A stretch of DNA of 64,000 nt from Flavobacterium sp. 9AF (GTDB taxonomy: Bacteria; Bacteroidota; Bacteroidia; Flavobacteriales; Flavobacteriaceae). Both the position numbers and the translations under genes were made by a program. Of the stretch, positions 1 through 7,894 are shown in pieces (within the stretch, counting starts at the first letter, position 1; each line of letters opens with the position of its first letter). The notes under the pieces are model-generated. The model saw nothing but the letters and a program-made list of their open reading frames with translations, ran no database searches and had not been told where the DNA came from. Where the stretch lies: positions 1,669,971 to 1,733,970 of the forward strand of contig NZ_LR733556.1 of NCBI RefSeq assembly GCF_902506265.1, read 5' to 3'.

Positions 1-2551
1 AAAAGTTCTCGATATCTTCTGTCGCTTTTTTAATCGTTTTATGTAGCGATTTGTACATTTCTGCTGTAGGTTCGTCATTGGTTACTATCAAACCATTATC
101 ATCAAAGTACAAACGCCATAATTTTTTAAGGAAACCATACACACCTGTAATTCCTGCAGTATTCCAAGGTTTAGCTTGTTCCAATGGCCCTAAGAACATT
201 TCATACAAACGTAAGGTATCAGCACCATATTCTTCACAAATATCATCTGGATTGACCACGTTGTATTTCGATTTCGACATTTTTTCTACTTCGCGACCAA
301 CAATGTATTTCCCGTCTTCTAAGATAAATTCTGCGTTTTTATAATCTGCATATAAAGGATGCGCTTTGAATTTTTCAATATCCAATTCATTGGTAATATC
401 ATTGATACATGATAAATCTACGTGAAGTGCTTGTATTTTATATTCTAACTCACTTTCTAATTTATCATCATCAAATTTTATATTACCTAAATCTTTGAGT
501 TTAACTCCTTTTATAATGTTTTCTTGTAATGAAAATAAATTCTTTGAAACAAATATTGGTTTTTTATTTAAAGTATGAACCCTATACACAAAAGCACTCA
601 TTCCCAAAATCATTCCCTGATTAATCAATTTTTTGAACGGTTCTTCGGTTGGTGCGAAACCTCTATCTTTTAAGAATTTATTCCAAAAACGAGAGTACAA
701 TAAATGTCCGGTTGCGTGTTCGCTCCCTCCTATATATAAATCTACATTTTCCCAATACGCTAAGGCTTCCTTACTTGCAAATTCGTTTTCATTGTGTGCA
801 TCCATATAACGCATCCAATACCAAGACGAACCGGCCCAACCTGGCATGGTGTTTAATTCTAAAGGAAAAACTTTAACGTTATCTATTAACTCACAACTGA
901 CAACTGATAACTTTTCTGTATCCCAAGCCCAAACCGTTGCGTTTCCTAAAGGCGGTTGTCCATCTTCTGTAGGTAAATACTTTTCTACTTCTGGTAAAAC
1001 GATAGGTAAATGTTTCAAATCGATCATTTGTGGTAACCCATTTACGTAGTAAACAGGGAAAGGTTCGCCCCAATAACGTTGCCTTGAAAAAACGGCATCA
1101 CGCAAACGGTAATTGGTTTTTCCTTTGCCTTGCCCTATTTTTTCAAGAGCTTCAATTACTTTTTTGGTTCCTTCTTTATATCCTAAACCATTTAAGAAAT
1201 CCGAATCCACTAATTCAAAACCTTCTTTGGCTCCAAAAGCGGCTTCCGAAATATCTTGATTGAAAATATTTTTAATTTCAGGCATACCTTTCGTCCCTTT
1301 GAAGAAATTGGCAAACGCATAATCACGTTCGTCTCCGCAAGGAACTGCCATAACTGCACCTGTTCCATAACCTGCTAACACATAATCCCCAATCCAAACG
1401 GGAATGGGTTCTTTAGTAAACGGATGTTCGGCATACGCTCCTGTAAATACTCCAGAAATCGTTTTCACATCGGCCATACGCTCTCTTTCCGAACGTTTTG
1501 AAGTCGCTTCGATATACGCTGCAACCGCTTCTTTTTGTTCTGGTGTTGTAATTTTAGCCACTAAATCGTGTTCTGGTGCTAAGGTCATAAACGTAACTCC
1601 AAAAATCGTATCAGGACGTGTGGTAAACACATCGATTTGAAGAGGCTTCTCGACTCCGCTCGAAGTGACATTAAAAGAAACCATTGCTCCAACCGATTTT
1701 CCAATCCAGTTGCGTTGTGATTCCTTTAAAGATTCGGTCCAATCGATAGTTTCTAAACCTTGTAATAAGCGTTCGGCATACGCAGAAATACGCATCGACC
1801 ATTGTGTCATTTTTTTACGGATAACCGGATGTCCTCCACGTTCCGAAACACCATTTACAATTTCGTCATTGGCCAAAACCGTTCCTAATGCGGGGCACCA
1901 GTTTACTTCTGTTTCTGCTAAATAGGTTAAACGGTATTGTAATAGTATTTTTTGTTGTGCTTCTGAAGAAAAGGCATTCCATTCTTCTGCAGAAAAAGCA
2001 ACAATATTATCATCACAAACTGCATTGACAGTAGCATTCCCTTCTTTTTCAAATAATGCAATTAAAGTAGTAATATCTTCTGCTTTATTCGTATCGTTAT
2101 TGTACCACGAATTGAATAATTGGATAAAAATCCATTGTGTCCATTTGTAATAATCGGCATTTGAAGTACGTACTTCTCTACTCCAATCAAAAGAAAATCC
2201 GATTTTATCTAATTGTTCACGGTAACGTGCAATATTTTCTTTGGTCGTTTTATCTGGATGTTGCCCCGTTTGAATCGCATATTGTTCTGCTGGTAACCCA
2301 AATGAATCATATCCTTGCGGATGCAACACGTTAAAACCTTTATGTCTTTTATATCTTGCAACGATATCAGAAGCAATATATCCTAGCGGATGGCCCACGT
2401 GTAAACCAGCTCCTGATGGATAAGGAAACATATCTAATACATAATATTTTGGTTTACCAGAGGCTTCAGTAGGATTTTCTGCAGCGAAAGTTTGGTTATC
2501 TGCCCAATATTTACGCCATTTGGCTTCGATTTCGTTATGAAAATATTTCAT
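1..2551 (-). CDS. leuS: Leucyl-tRNA synthetase, 3' end cut by window edge
   Basis: Class I aminoacyl-tRNA synthetase that charges tRNA-Leu in the cytoplasm. The frame is open from the ATG at 2551 down to base 1 (about 850 codons), so the C-terminal anticodon-binding part lies outside the window. Seen: the HIGH-type motif HVGH at residues 51-54 in [16 protein letters not shown], the CP1 editing domain segment [12 protein letters not shown], and KMSKS at about residues 757-761 followed by [14 protein letters not shown] lies later than in the E. coli enzyme because of long inserts before CP1 and before KMSKS, which is usual for Bacteroidota LeuRS. Two stretches look like absorbed repeats: LSVVSCEL (889-909) and VTSSGVEK (1646-1670); see findings. 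Divergent from ftsX. Confidence 0.98.
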   Translation of the reverse strand, partial: MKYFHNEIEAKWRKYWADNQTFAAENPTEASGKPKYYVLDMFPYPSGAGLHVGHPLGYIASDIVARYKRHKGFNVLHPQGYDSFGLPAEQYAIQTGQHPDKTTKENIARYREQLDKIGFSFDWSREVRTSNADYYKWTQWIFIQLFNSWYNNDTNKAEDITTLIALFEKEGNATVNAVCDDNIVAFSAEEWNAFSSEAQQKILLQYRLTYLAETEVNWCPALGTVLANDEIVNGVSERGGHPVIRKKMTQWSMRISAYAERLLQGLETIDWTESLKESQRNWIGKSVGAMVSFNVTSSGVEKPLQIDVFTTRPDTIFGVTFMTLAPEHDLVAKITTPEQKEAVAAYIEATSKRSERERMADVKTISGVFTGAYAEHPFTKEPIPVWIGDYVLAGYGTGAVMAVPCGDERDYAFANFFKGTKGMPEIKNIFNQDISEAAFGAKEGFELVDSDFLNGLGYKEGTKKVIEALEKIGQGKGKTNYRLRDAVFSRQRYWGEPFPVYYVNGLPQMIDLKHLPIVLPEVEKYLPTEDGQPPLGNATVWAWDTEKLSVVSCELIDNVKVFPLELNTMPGWAGSSWYWMRYMDAHNENEFASKEALAYWENVDLYIGGSEHATGHLLYSRFWNKFLKDRGFAPTEEPFKKLINQGMILGMSAFVYRVHTLNKKPIFVSKNLFSLQENIIKGVKLKDLGNIKFDDDKLESELEYKIQALHVDLSCINDITNELDIEKFKAHPLYADYKNAEFILEDGKYIVGREVEKMSKSKYNVVNPDDICEEYGADTLRLYEMFLGPLEQAKPWNTAGITGVYGFLKKLWRLYFDDNGLIVTNDEPTAEMYKSLHKTIKKATEDIENF
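889..909. repeat. Three degenerate heptamers inside leuS
   Basis: Read on the minus strand, this is three consecutive heptamers of the form TrTsAGT (TATCAGT, then TGTCAGT, then TGTGAGT). Three heptamers make 21 nt, exactly seven codons, so the frame is kept. They encode most of LSVVSCEL in a part of LeuRS that is otherwise conserved on both sides ([10 protein letters not shown] before, [11 protein letters not shown] after). Confidence 0.6.
1646..1670. repeat. 24-nt dispersed repeat copy inside leuS
   Basis: The plus strand starts CTTCTCGACT and ends TCGAAGTGAC. A second copy lies between odhB and its terminator at 44978-45001, matching at about 21 of 24 positions. The unit can fold as an imperfect hairpin (arms CTT..CGA and TCGAAG). 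Here it is translated in frame in leuS as VTSSGVEK, just before the VFTTRP motif of the editing domain. Confidence 0.75.
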
Positions 2552-2609
2552 TTTTAGATGTAAAATTTAAAAGTTTAGAGTATTTTTCTACTCCTTAAAA
2601 AAACTGGTA

Positions 2610-2617
2610 CAAAAATA
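2610..2617 (-). promoter_or_regulatory. Putative -7 element of the leuS promoter
   Basis: The minus strand reads TATTTTTG, a perfect match to the Bacteroidota -7 consensus TAnnTTTG, about 60 nt upstream of the leuS ATG. No strong -33 TTTG is seen at the usual spacing. Confidence 0.45.
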
Positions 2618-2705
2618 CATTTTAAAATATTAAAGTTAAAACTTTGTTGTGATATTCTATGTAAACAAAATTTCTTTACTATTTTTACCTCATATTTTAA
2701 AATTT

Positions 2706-3581
2706 ATGGCATCTTCATTTGAAAATTATAACAAAAGACGTTTAATTTCATCTTACTTTTCGGTTGTGTTAAGTATTTTTTTAGTTCTTTTTTTATTAGG
2801 AACTTTAGGTTTATTTGTAATTAATTCAAAAAAAATAACAAATGATTTTAAAGAAAATATTCCCATGACTGTTTTTTTTAAAAATGAAGCAAAAGATAGT
2901 GTTTTGAATGCTTTTGACACACAATTAAAAAACGCAAGTTATATTAAAGAATATGCTTTTGTACATAAAGATAGTGCAGCCAAACATAATGTTGACATTG
3001 TAGGAAAAGATTTTATGTCTTTTTTAGGCTTTAATCCTTTACAAAATTCGTTTGATATTAATTTAAAAGGAGATTATGTTGTAGCAGATAGCATTAAGAA
3101 AATTGAGCATGACATCAAGAAAAACGAAATGGTTTCTGAAATTATCTATGATAAGCAACTAGTAGATTTAGTTAACGACAATATAAAAAGAATAAGTTTA
3201 TGGATGTTGATTATTAGCGCTTTCCTAGCCATTGTAGCTATGCTACTTATAAACAGTTCGCTTCGTTTGTCTATCTATTCACATCGATTTACCATTAAAA
3301 CGATGCAAATGGTTGGCGCAACCAAATCGTTTATTAGAAAACCTTTTATTTGGAGAAGTATTAAATTAGGATTAATTGGATCTGGCTTGGCTATTATTGC
3401 CTTAGTTGCACTTATGTATTATGTAGATGATTATTTACCTAGTTTAGGATTACTAAAAGATTATGTATCTTTAACTATTGTATTTAGTGGTGTGCTAATT
3501 ATAGGAATTATTATTACCTCTATTAGTACCTTTTTTGCTACTCAACGTTTTTTAAATTTAAGAACAGATGATCTTTATTAG
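2706..3581 (+). CDS. ftsX: Cell division protein FtsX
   Basis: Inner-membrane FtsX of the FtsEX complex, which links ABC-type ATP hydrolysis to septal peptidoglycan hydrolysis. The ATG at 2706 (MASSFENYNKRRL) is preferred over one at 2649, because the 19 extra residues are not FtsX-like and 291 residues is the usual length for the phylum. Seen: TM1 at about residues 20-42, a periplasmic domain with the pattern PMTVFFKNEAKD, then three more TM segments in the C-terminal half (about 165-190, 215-245, 255-280), with the conserved TMQMVGAT loop. ftsE is not adjacent, as is normal in Flavobacteriia. Followed after 48 nt by the DUF3098 gene. Confidence 0.93.
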   Translation: MASSFENYNKRRLISSYFSVVLSIFLVLFLLGTLGLFVINSKKITNDFKENIPMTVFFKNEAKDSVLNAFDTQLKNASYIKEYAFVHKDSAAKHNVDIVGKDFMSFLGFNPLQNSFDINLKGDYVVADSIKKIEHDIKKNEMVSEIIYDKQLVDLVNDNIKRISLWMLIISAFLAIVAMLLINSSLRLSIYSHRFTIKTMQMVGATKSFIRKPFIWRSIKLGLIGSGLAIIALVALMYYVDDYLPSLGLLKDYVSLTIVFSGVLIIGIIITSISTFFATQRFLNLRTDDLY

Positions 3582-3629
3582 ATTTCGTCTCAATAAATTA
3601 TATAATACTATTTAGAAAGAAATTAAAAT

Positions 3630-3872
3630 ATGAAAAACAAGAACGAAGAAAACAAACCTGATTTTTTATTTGGAAAAGCTAATTATACTTTTTTATTAAT
3701 AGGATTAGCAGTTATTGCACTAGGTTTTATATTAATGAGTGGTGGCGGTAGTGAAGACCCAAATGTTTGGAATGCGGACATCTTTAATTTTAGAAGGATT
3801 CGTTTAGCACCTACAACAGTTTTAGTTGGCTTTGGTATTGTTATTTATTCCATCTTTAAAAAAGAAAAATAA
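3630..3872 (+). CDS. DUF3098 family small membrane protein
   Basis: 80 residues with two TM segments (about 17-35 and 58-74) around the conserved stretch MSGGGSEDPNVWN. DUF3098 proteins sit directly after ftsX across the Bacteroidota and are presumed to act with it or in the envelope; the function is unknown. In related genomes the next gene is uppP, but here 3.2 kb (RNA array plus two-component system) comes between them. The stop codon runs straight into the A-run that is the U-tract of the first minus-strand terminator. Confidence 0.9.
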   Translation: MKNKNEENKPDFLFGKANYTFLLIGLAVIALGFILMSGGGSEDPNVWNADIFNFRRIRLAPTTVLVGFGIVIYSIFKKEK

Positions 3873-3984
3873 AAAAACACCCTTAAACAGAAGTTCAAGG
3901 GTGTGTTACTTAATTTAATTTACAGTTGCCCAATTGTGCTTTGTTTGTTTTTTGTTTGTTTATTTGTTTGTTTATTTGTTTGTT
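3871..3984 (-). ncRNA. Predicted tandem small RNA, unit 1 (most downstream)
   Basis: Bounds are inferred from a -7-like TTAATTTG at 3996-3989 and an intrinsic terminator at 3903-3878 (CACCCTT, 12-nt loop, AAGGGTG), followed on the minus strand by seven Ts (3877-3871). The body starts with the longest CAAACAAATAAA-type tract of the four units, then AATTGGGCAACTG and the conserved core. The unit ends at the stop codon of the convergent DUF3098 gene, so its terminator may also serve that gene. Not matched to any named RNA family. Confidence 0.55.
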
Positions 3985-4017
3985 GATACAAATTAAGTGC
4001 AATTAAACTTTTTATAT

Positions 4018-4041
4018 ACCCCTGAAAAAAGGGGTTTTTTT
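4018..4041 (+). terminator. Possible plus-strand terminator within the array
   Basis: ACCCCTGAAAAAAGGGGT followed by a T-run on the plus strand. It could stop read-through from ftsX-DUF3098 into the array. The equivalent hairpins of the next two units lack a clean T-run. Confidence 0.45.
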
Positions 4042-4061
4042 ATTTTTTATAATAAAAAGTA

Positions 4062-4147
4062 TAAAAAAAGAAAATACCCTTAAAACTTAACTCATTTTAA
4101 GGGTATTTCTTAATTTAATTTACAGTTGTCACTTGTTGTTTGTTTGT
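4062..4147 (-). ncRNA. Predicted tandem small RNA, unit 2
   Basis: The -7-like box TTACTTTG is at 4159-4152. The terminator is a 14-bp uninterrupted stem (arms 4072-4085 and 4095-4108, 9-nt loop), followed on the minus strand by a T-rich run with one C. This is the shortest unit; its CAAA tract is only about three repeats. The core CAACTGTAAATTAAATTA is identical to that of unit 1. Confidence 0.55.
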
Positions 4148-4210
4148 AAAGCAAAGTAAATGCTTTTTTATCGTTTAAAAACCCCCGAAAAAAGGGGGAA
4201 ATGTTTTTTT

Positions 4211-4302
4211 TAAAAAAAACACCCTTAATCAATTTTGAATAAGGGTGCTTTCCAATCTAATTTACAATTATTTAATAACTCTGTTTGTTTTTTTGTTTGT
4301 AT
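4211..4302 (-). ncRNA. Predicted tandem small RNA, unit 3
   Basis: The -7-like box TTCATTTG is at 4314-4307. The terminator is at 4247-4220 (CACCCTTA..TAAGGGTG), with eight Ts after it on the minus strand. The core has diverged (AATTGTAAATTAGATTG) and the AATTGGGCAA element is lost, so this is the most divergent copy. Confidence 0.5.
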
Positions 4303-4368
4303 AGTACAAATGAAAGCATTTAATTTTCATTATCAACCCCTGAAAATAGGGGGTTGTGTTTAACTTTA

Positions 4369-4470
4369 AAAAAGAAAACACCCTTAAATAAGCATAGGCA
4401 TTTAAAGGTGCTTCTTAATTAATCTACAATTGCCCAATTGTTGTCTATTTTGTTTGTTTATTTGCTTGCT
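4369..4470 (-). ncRNA. Predicted tandem small RNA, unit 4 (closest to the two-component system)
   Basis: The -7-like box TTACTTTG is at 4482-4475, immediately downstream of the response-regulator terminator. The body carries a CAAA tract, CAATTGGGCAATTG (two CAATTG palindromes 2 nt apart) and the core TGTAGATTAATTAAG. The terminator at 4410-4379 has one mismatch and is followed by a T-rich run. Confidence 0.5.
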
Positions 4471-4491
4471 GTTACAAAGTAAGTGTATTTT

Positions 4492-4533
4492 AAAAAAACA
4501 AATACCCCTAGTTTCAGGGGTATTTGTTTTTTT
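4492..4533 (-). terminator. Intrinsic terminator of the two-component operon
   Basis: An 18-bp perfect stem (4492-4509 with 4516-4533, loop of 6 nt) begins at the base next to the response-regulator stop codon and ends in seven Ts on the minus strand. Confidence 0.85.
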
Positions 4534-5151
4534 TTAAATTAAGTTAATTTTCATGGCATATTTTATTAGCCCCACCACATTTGTGGCACCTGTTTTATAC
4601 AGTAAATTTTTCCGATAACCTTCTACAGTATAATTAGATATACTTAGAATTTCAGCAATTTCGCTAGTTGTTTTTTCTTCAATAATCAATTTCAGCACAT
4701 CTATTTCTCGAGGAGTAATTTCATTAGATTTATCTGATTTTAATTTAAAATTTTTAATATAATCATCATAAATATCCGCTTGAAAAAAAGATTCTCCTTG
4801 AAGAATTTTTTGAATAGCGTTTAATAGATCTATACTAGAAACATTTTTATTTAAGAAACCGTTTACTCCTAATTGCATTAATTTATGAAAAGTAGCTTGA
4901 TTAGCCAAACTACTTAGCACTAATATTTTTGATGTTATATTTCTACTCTTTAATGTTTTAATTAAGAAGAATCCATCTTGTTCTGGTAGTTGCAAATCGG
5001 AAATGATTAATTCGGGTGAAAAAGAATTGACTAATTGCAATGCTTTTTCTACAGAAGAAACTTCAATTACTTCATATTTATTTCTTAATACCGAAGCTAT
5101 ACTTTCTGCGAAAACTTTATGATCGTCGACCAATAATATTTTTTGTAGCAT
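4534..5151 (-). CDS. LuxR/NarL-family DNA-binding response regulator
   Basis: 205 residues. The N-terminal receiver domain (about 1-120) has the acidic pair DD at 9-10, the phospho-acceptor D52 in LIISDLQLPEQDG and the conserved Lys102. The C-terminal LuxR-type helix-turn-helix (about 142-200) has the signature TPREIDVLKLI..TTSEIAEILSISNYTVEGYR. It is the output partner of the upstream kinase: the kinase stop and this ATG overlap as TAATG, so the two are translationally coupled. Transcription ends directly after the stop codon, and the small-RNA array follows on the same strand. Regulation of those RNAs by this protein is suggested only by position. Confidence 0.93.
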   Translation of the reverse strand: MLQKILLVDDHKVFAESIASVLRNKYEVIEVSSVEKALQLVNSFSPELIISDLQLPEQDGFFLIKTLKSRNITSKILVLSSLANQATFHKLMQLGVNGFLNKNVSSIDLLNAIQKILQGESFFQADIYDDYIKNFKLKSDKSNEITPREIDVLKLIIEEKTTSEIAEILSISNYTVEGYRKNLLYKTGATNVVGLIKYAMKINLI

Positions 5152-7016
5152 TATAAAGGTAATTTTATGTCTAAAATAGTTCCATTTTCTGAAGATACAA
5201 TATTGAATTTACCTTTAAGCATTTCAATTCTCTTTTCAATATTTTTTAATCCAATACCCGTTTTTGAGCTATTTTTAGAAAATCCTACACCATTATCTTT
5301 AATAACCAAAAACAATTCGTCTTCCGACTGAATAATATCCAACTGAATTTCTGACGCTTTAGCATGTTTTAAAACATTGTTCATAGCTTCTTGTAAAATT
5401 CTATAAATATTCAGCAAGATAGAGTCATCTAAGTTATTAATTTTTTCGTTTATTAATATATTCTTTATAATTTTTATTCCTTTTTTCTCTGCAATCAAGC
5501 ACAAACTATTTATGAGTTGAGAAAATTCTATATCCAAAATTTTATCTGAGTTCAAATCATGAGACCAATCTCTTACTTCATTATATAGTTTATCAATTTT
5601 ATTAACAACCGAATTAATATTGGTTGCATCCAGATTATCATTAGTAAGTGCCACTTTTAAAGCACCTATTTCATTCGCAATACCATCGTGTAATTCTAAA
5701 GACAACTTAGAACGCTCTTCTAATTTAGCTTTAATCTTTTCTTTAATTATTTCTGTTCGTTGATTTTCTAACATGGATTTCAACTGCTCTTCATGCAATA
5801 ATTTTTGGTTATTTCTTAATTTTTTTTGTGTTTTTAATTTATTAAAATAAACAACAATCAAAGCAATTAACAGAACAGTAACTATTCCAAAACCAATAAC
5901 AAATAACGACTTAATGTTTTGTTCTTTTTGGATAATTTTCTCCTTTAATGCTAATTCTTTTTTATTCTCTCTTAATTGAAATCGCGATTCTAAATCGCTT
6001 CCTAATTTGGCTTTTTCAACATCAAAAATACTATCGTTAATTTTATCAAATTTAACTAAGCTTTCGTGTTCATTGATAAAATCACCTTGACTAGAATAAT
6101 AATCTTTATAGGCTAAATATATATCTTTTAAAACCTGAATATTTCCTTGATTATTTTCTAGTGCTTTATCTAAATTAAATTTAATTAATCTTTCATTTTT
6201 TTCAACTTTAGCTAAATGTGCTAAATTCAAGTAAGTACTAGACAATAAATTTGAGAAACCTTTCTCTCTTTGATAATGCAAAGATTCATAGAGACATTGA
6301 TTAGAGTTCTCTATATCACCTAACAATAGGTAAACATACCCTAATTTATTGAGATACAATGAATATTCAAACACTTCTTTTTCATCAAATAATGCAAATC
6401 CTTTTAATAAATTTTCTCTTGATTCTATGTAATCTCCTTTTTCGAGTGCAATTTCACTTTTTCTTAAATAATAATTTTGTTCCGCTATTTTTCCTTGAAT
6501 AAGATTAAACGATTTATCATAATATTCACTGGATTTTTCTAATTGTTTTTCTCTTAGAAGTAAATCTCCCATCAACATGTACATTAATCCTTTTTGTTGA
6601 GGAAATTCTATCTCGTTAATTTTTAAAAGTGCCTGTGTTAATTCCTGTATTAAAACATGATTATCCACATAATCTGTTCCCCAATTTGCATAATCAATAA
6701 CTGCTTGATAATAATATGATTTAGCAAAAAAATACTGCTTTGAATAAGCTAATTGCTTTTGAAAAAAGAATCTGGCCGAATCTGCATTTCCAGCAAGATC
6801 ATAGAAATATCCTAAAAATCGATATGAAATGATTTTCTCTTCATTGGTTTTTGCCTTATTATAAAAATGACGCGCCTCCTCTTTCACTTTCAGAGGATCG
6901 CTCATGTAGCGCTCAGCTACTTTTTCTTTAACAACCTCAAATCCTTTAATATCAGAATTTTGAGCTGTTAAAAATTGGAAAAACAAAATGAAAAAAATAG
7001 TAATGTTAATTCTCAT
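5151..7016 (-). CDS. TPR-containing sensor histidine kinase (HisKA_3 type)
   Basis: 621 residues. Signal peptide at 1-18 (ends FLTAQ), a periplasmic TPR-like helical region at about 30-340, a TM segment at about 371-391, a coiled stretch, then a HisKA_3 dimerisation domain with the phospho-acceptor His443 in LSLELHDGIANEIGAL, and a HATPase_c domain with N-box LQEAMNNVLKHAKAS (541-555), G1 DNGVGF (574-579) and G2 GIGLKNI. All catalytic boxes are intact. Forms a two-gene operon with the LuxR-type regulator. TPR sensors of this type are common in Flavobacteriia; the ligand cannot be told. The pair interrupts the usual DUF3098-uppP adjacency. Confidence 0.93.
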   Translation of the reverse strand: MRINITIFFILFFQFLTAQNSDIKGFEVVKEKVAERYMSDPLKVKEEARHFYNKAKTNEEKIISYRFLGYFYDLAGNADSARFFFQKQLAYSKQYFFAKSYYYQAVIDYANWGTDYVDNHVLIQELTQALLKINEIEFPQQKGLMYMLMGDLLLREKQLEKSSEYYDKSFNLIQGKIAEQNYYLRKSEIALEKGDYIESRENLLKGFALFDEKEVFEYSLYLNKLGYVYLLLGDIENSNQCLYESLHYQREKGFSNLLSSTYLNLAHLAKVEKNERLIKFNLDKALENNQGNIQVLKDIYLAYKDYYSSQGDFINEHESLVKFDKINDSIFDVEKAKLGSDLESRFQLRENKKELALKEKIIQKEQNIKSLFVIGFGIVTVLLIALIVVYFNKLKTQKKLRNNQKLLHEEQLKSMLENQRTEIIKEKIKAKLEERSKLSLELHDGIANEIGALKVALTNDNLDATNINSVVNKIDKLYNEVRDWSHDLNSDKILDIEFSQLINSLCLIAEKKGIKIIKNILINEKINNLDDSILLNIYRILQEAMNNVLKHAKASEIQLDIIQSEDELFLVIKDNGVGFSKNSSKTGIGLKNIEKRIEMLKGKFNIVSSENGTILDIKLPL

Positions 7017-7093
7017 TATATCTAATTCTAAAAAAGATTCTCAATAGCGATTTCTAAACTACAAAAAAACAACAAAACTATGATAAAAAAACA

Positions 7094-7101
7094 TATTTTT
7101 G
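7094..7101 (+). promoter_or_regulatory. -7 promoter element for uppP
   Basis: TATTTTTG, a perfect TAnnTTTG match, ends 7 nt before the uppP ATG. The mRNA leader would be only a few nucleotides long, or absent. Confidence 0.5.
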
Positions 7102-7108
7102 TAAAATT

Positions 7109-7894
7109 ATGAATACACTACAAGCTATTATCCTTGCAATTATAGAAGGAATTACCGAATTTTTACCTGTTTCTTCAACAGGGCATATGATTATCGCTTC
7201 TTCTTTTTTTGGAATTGCTGAAGAAGATTTTACTAAACTTTTCACTATTGTTATACAACTAGGAACTATTCTATCTGTAATTGTTCTTTATTTTAAAAGA
7301 TTTTTTCAAAGTTTAAATTTTTATTTTAAATTATTCGTTGGTTTTATTCCTGCAGTATTTTTTGGTCTTTTATTAAATGATTTTATTGATAGTTTACTTG
7401 AAAACCCTATTGTTGTAGCCATTTCTCTAATTTTTGGGGGATTAATATTATTAAAAGTAGATGATTGGTTTGATCATTCAGAAGACACAGAGATTTCCTA
7501 TTATATGGCATTCAAAATTGGTCTTTTTCAATGTTTAGCCATGATTCCTGGTGTATCGAGAAGTGGAGCAAGTATTGTGGGTGGAATGAGTCAAAAACTA
7601 TCTCGTACTACCGCAGCTGAATTTTCATTTTTTTTAGCCATACCCACCATGCTAGGCGCAACTGTTAAAAAATTGTATGACTATTATAAAGCTGGGTTTG
7701 AATTAACTCAAGATCAAACACAACTGTTATTAATTGGCAATGTGGTTGGTTTTATTGTAGCCTTAATCGCAATTAAATCTTTCATTGGTTATTTAACAAA
7801 ACATGGTTTTAAAATATTTGGGTATTACCGAATAGTTGCTGGAATAGCAATATTGATTATTCACTTTTTCATTAAAGAATTAATTATTATCTAA
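7109..7894 (+). CDS. uppP: Undecaprenyl-diphosphatase (UppP/BacA)
   Basis: Inner-membrane phosphatase that recycles undecaprenyl diphosphate to the monophosphate lipid carrier for peptidoglycan synthesis. 261 residues with about eight TM segments. Family motifs seen: [15 protein letters not shown] near residues 13-27 and [13 protein letters not shown] near residue 151. The stop overlaps the truB ATG (TAATG), so the two are coupled. Length and motifs are normal. Confidence 0.97.
   Translation: MNTLQAIILAIIEGITEFLPVSSTGHMIIASSFFGIAEEDFTKLFTIVIQLGTILSVIVLYFKRFFQSLNFYFKLFVGFIPAVFFGLLLNDFIDSLLENPIVVAISLIFGGLILLKVDDWFDHSEDTEISYYMAFKIGLFQCLAMIPGVSRSGASIVGGMSQKLSRTTAAEFSFFLAIPTMLGATVKKLYDYYKAGFELTQDQTQLLLIGNVVGFIVALIAIKSFIGYLTKHGFKIFGYYRIVAGIAILIIHFFIKELIII

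Larger units (their letters stand above)
3871..4533 (-). repeat. Four-unit degenerate tandem array of small RNA-like units
   Basis: A 660-nt block without a gene. It contains four related units about 150-170 nt long. On the minus strand each unit has a -7-like box ending TTTG (at 3996-3989, 4159-4152, 4314-4307 and 4482-4475), a CAAACAAA-rich tract, a conserved core CTGTAAATTAAATTA or close variant, and a hairpin CACCCTT..AAGGGTG (AATACCCTT..AAGGGTATT in unit 2) ending in a T-run. Between units lies a second hairpin of CCCC/GGGG arms with a GAAAA-type loop (4018-4035, 4182-4198, 4334-4356, and the terminator at 4492-4533). The core is identical over 18 nt between units 1 and 2 (3911-3928 and 4111-4128). 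No ATG-initiated ORF of meaningful length lies on the sense strand of a unit. Confidence 0.9.

Noticed and set aside
3941..3985. TTTG/CAAA repeat tract as a CRISPR-like or simple-sequence locus
   Set aside because: There are no spacers of regular size and no cas genes. The tract is one internal part of each tandem RNA unit, not a repeat-spacer array.
3874..4520. Array read as plus-strand small RNAs
   Set aside because: On the plus strand the CACCCTT hairpins lack T-runs, and only one of the CCCC/GGGG hairpins has one, while all four CACCCTT-type hairpins have T-rich tails on the minus strand. The minus strand is the better reading, but not proven.
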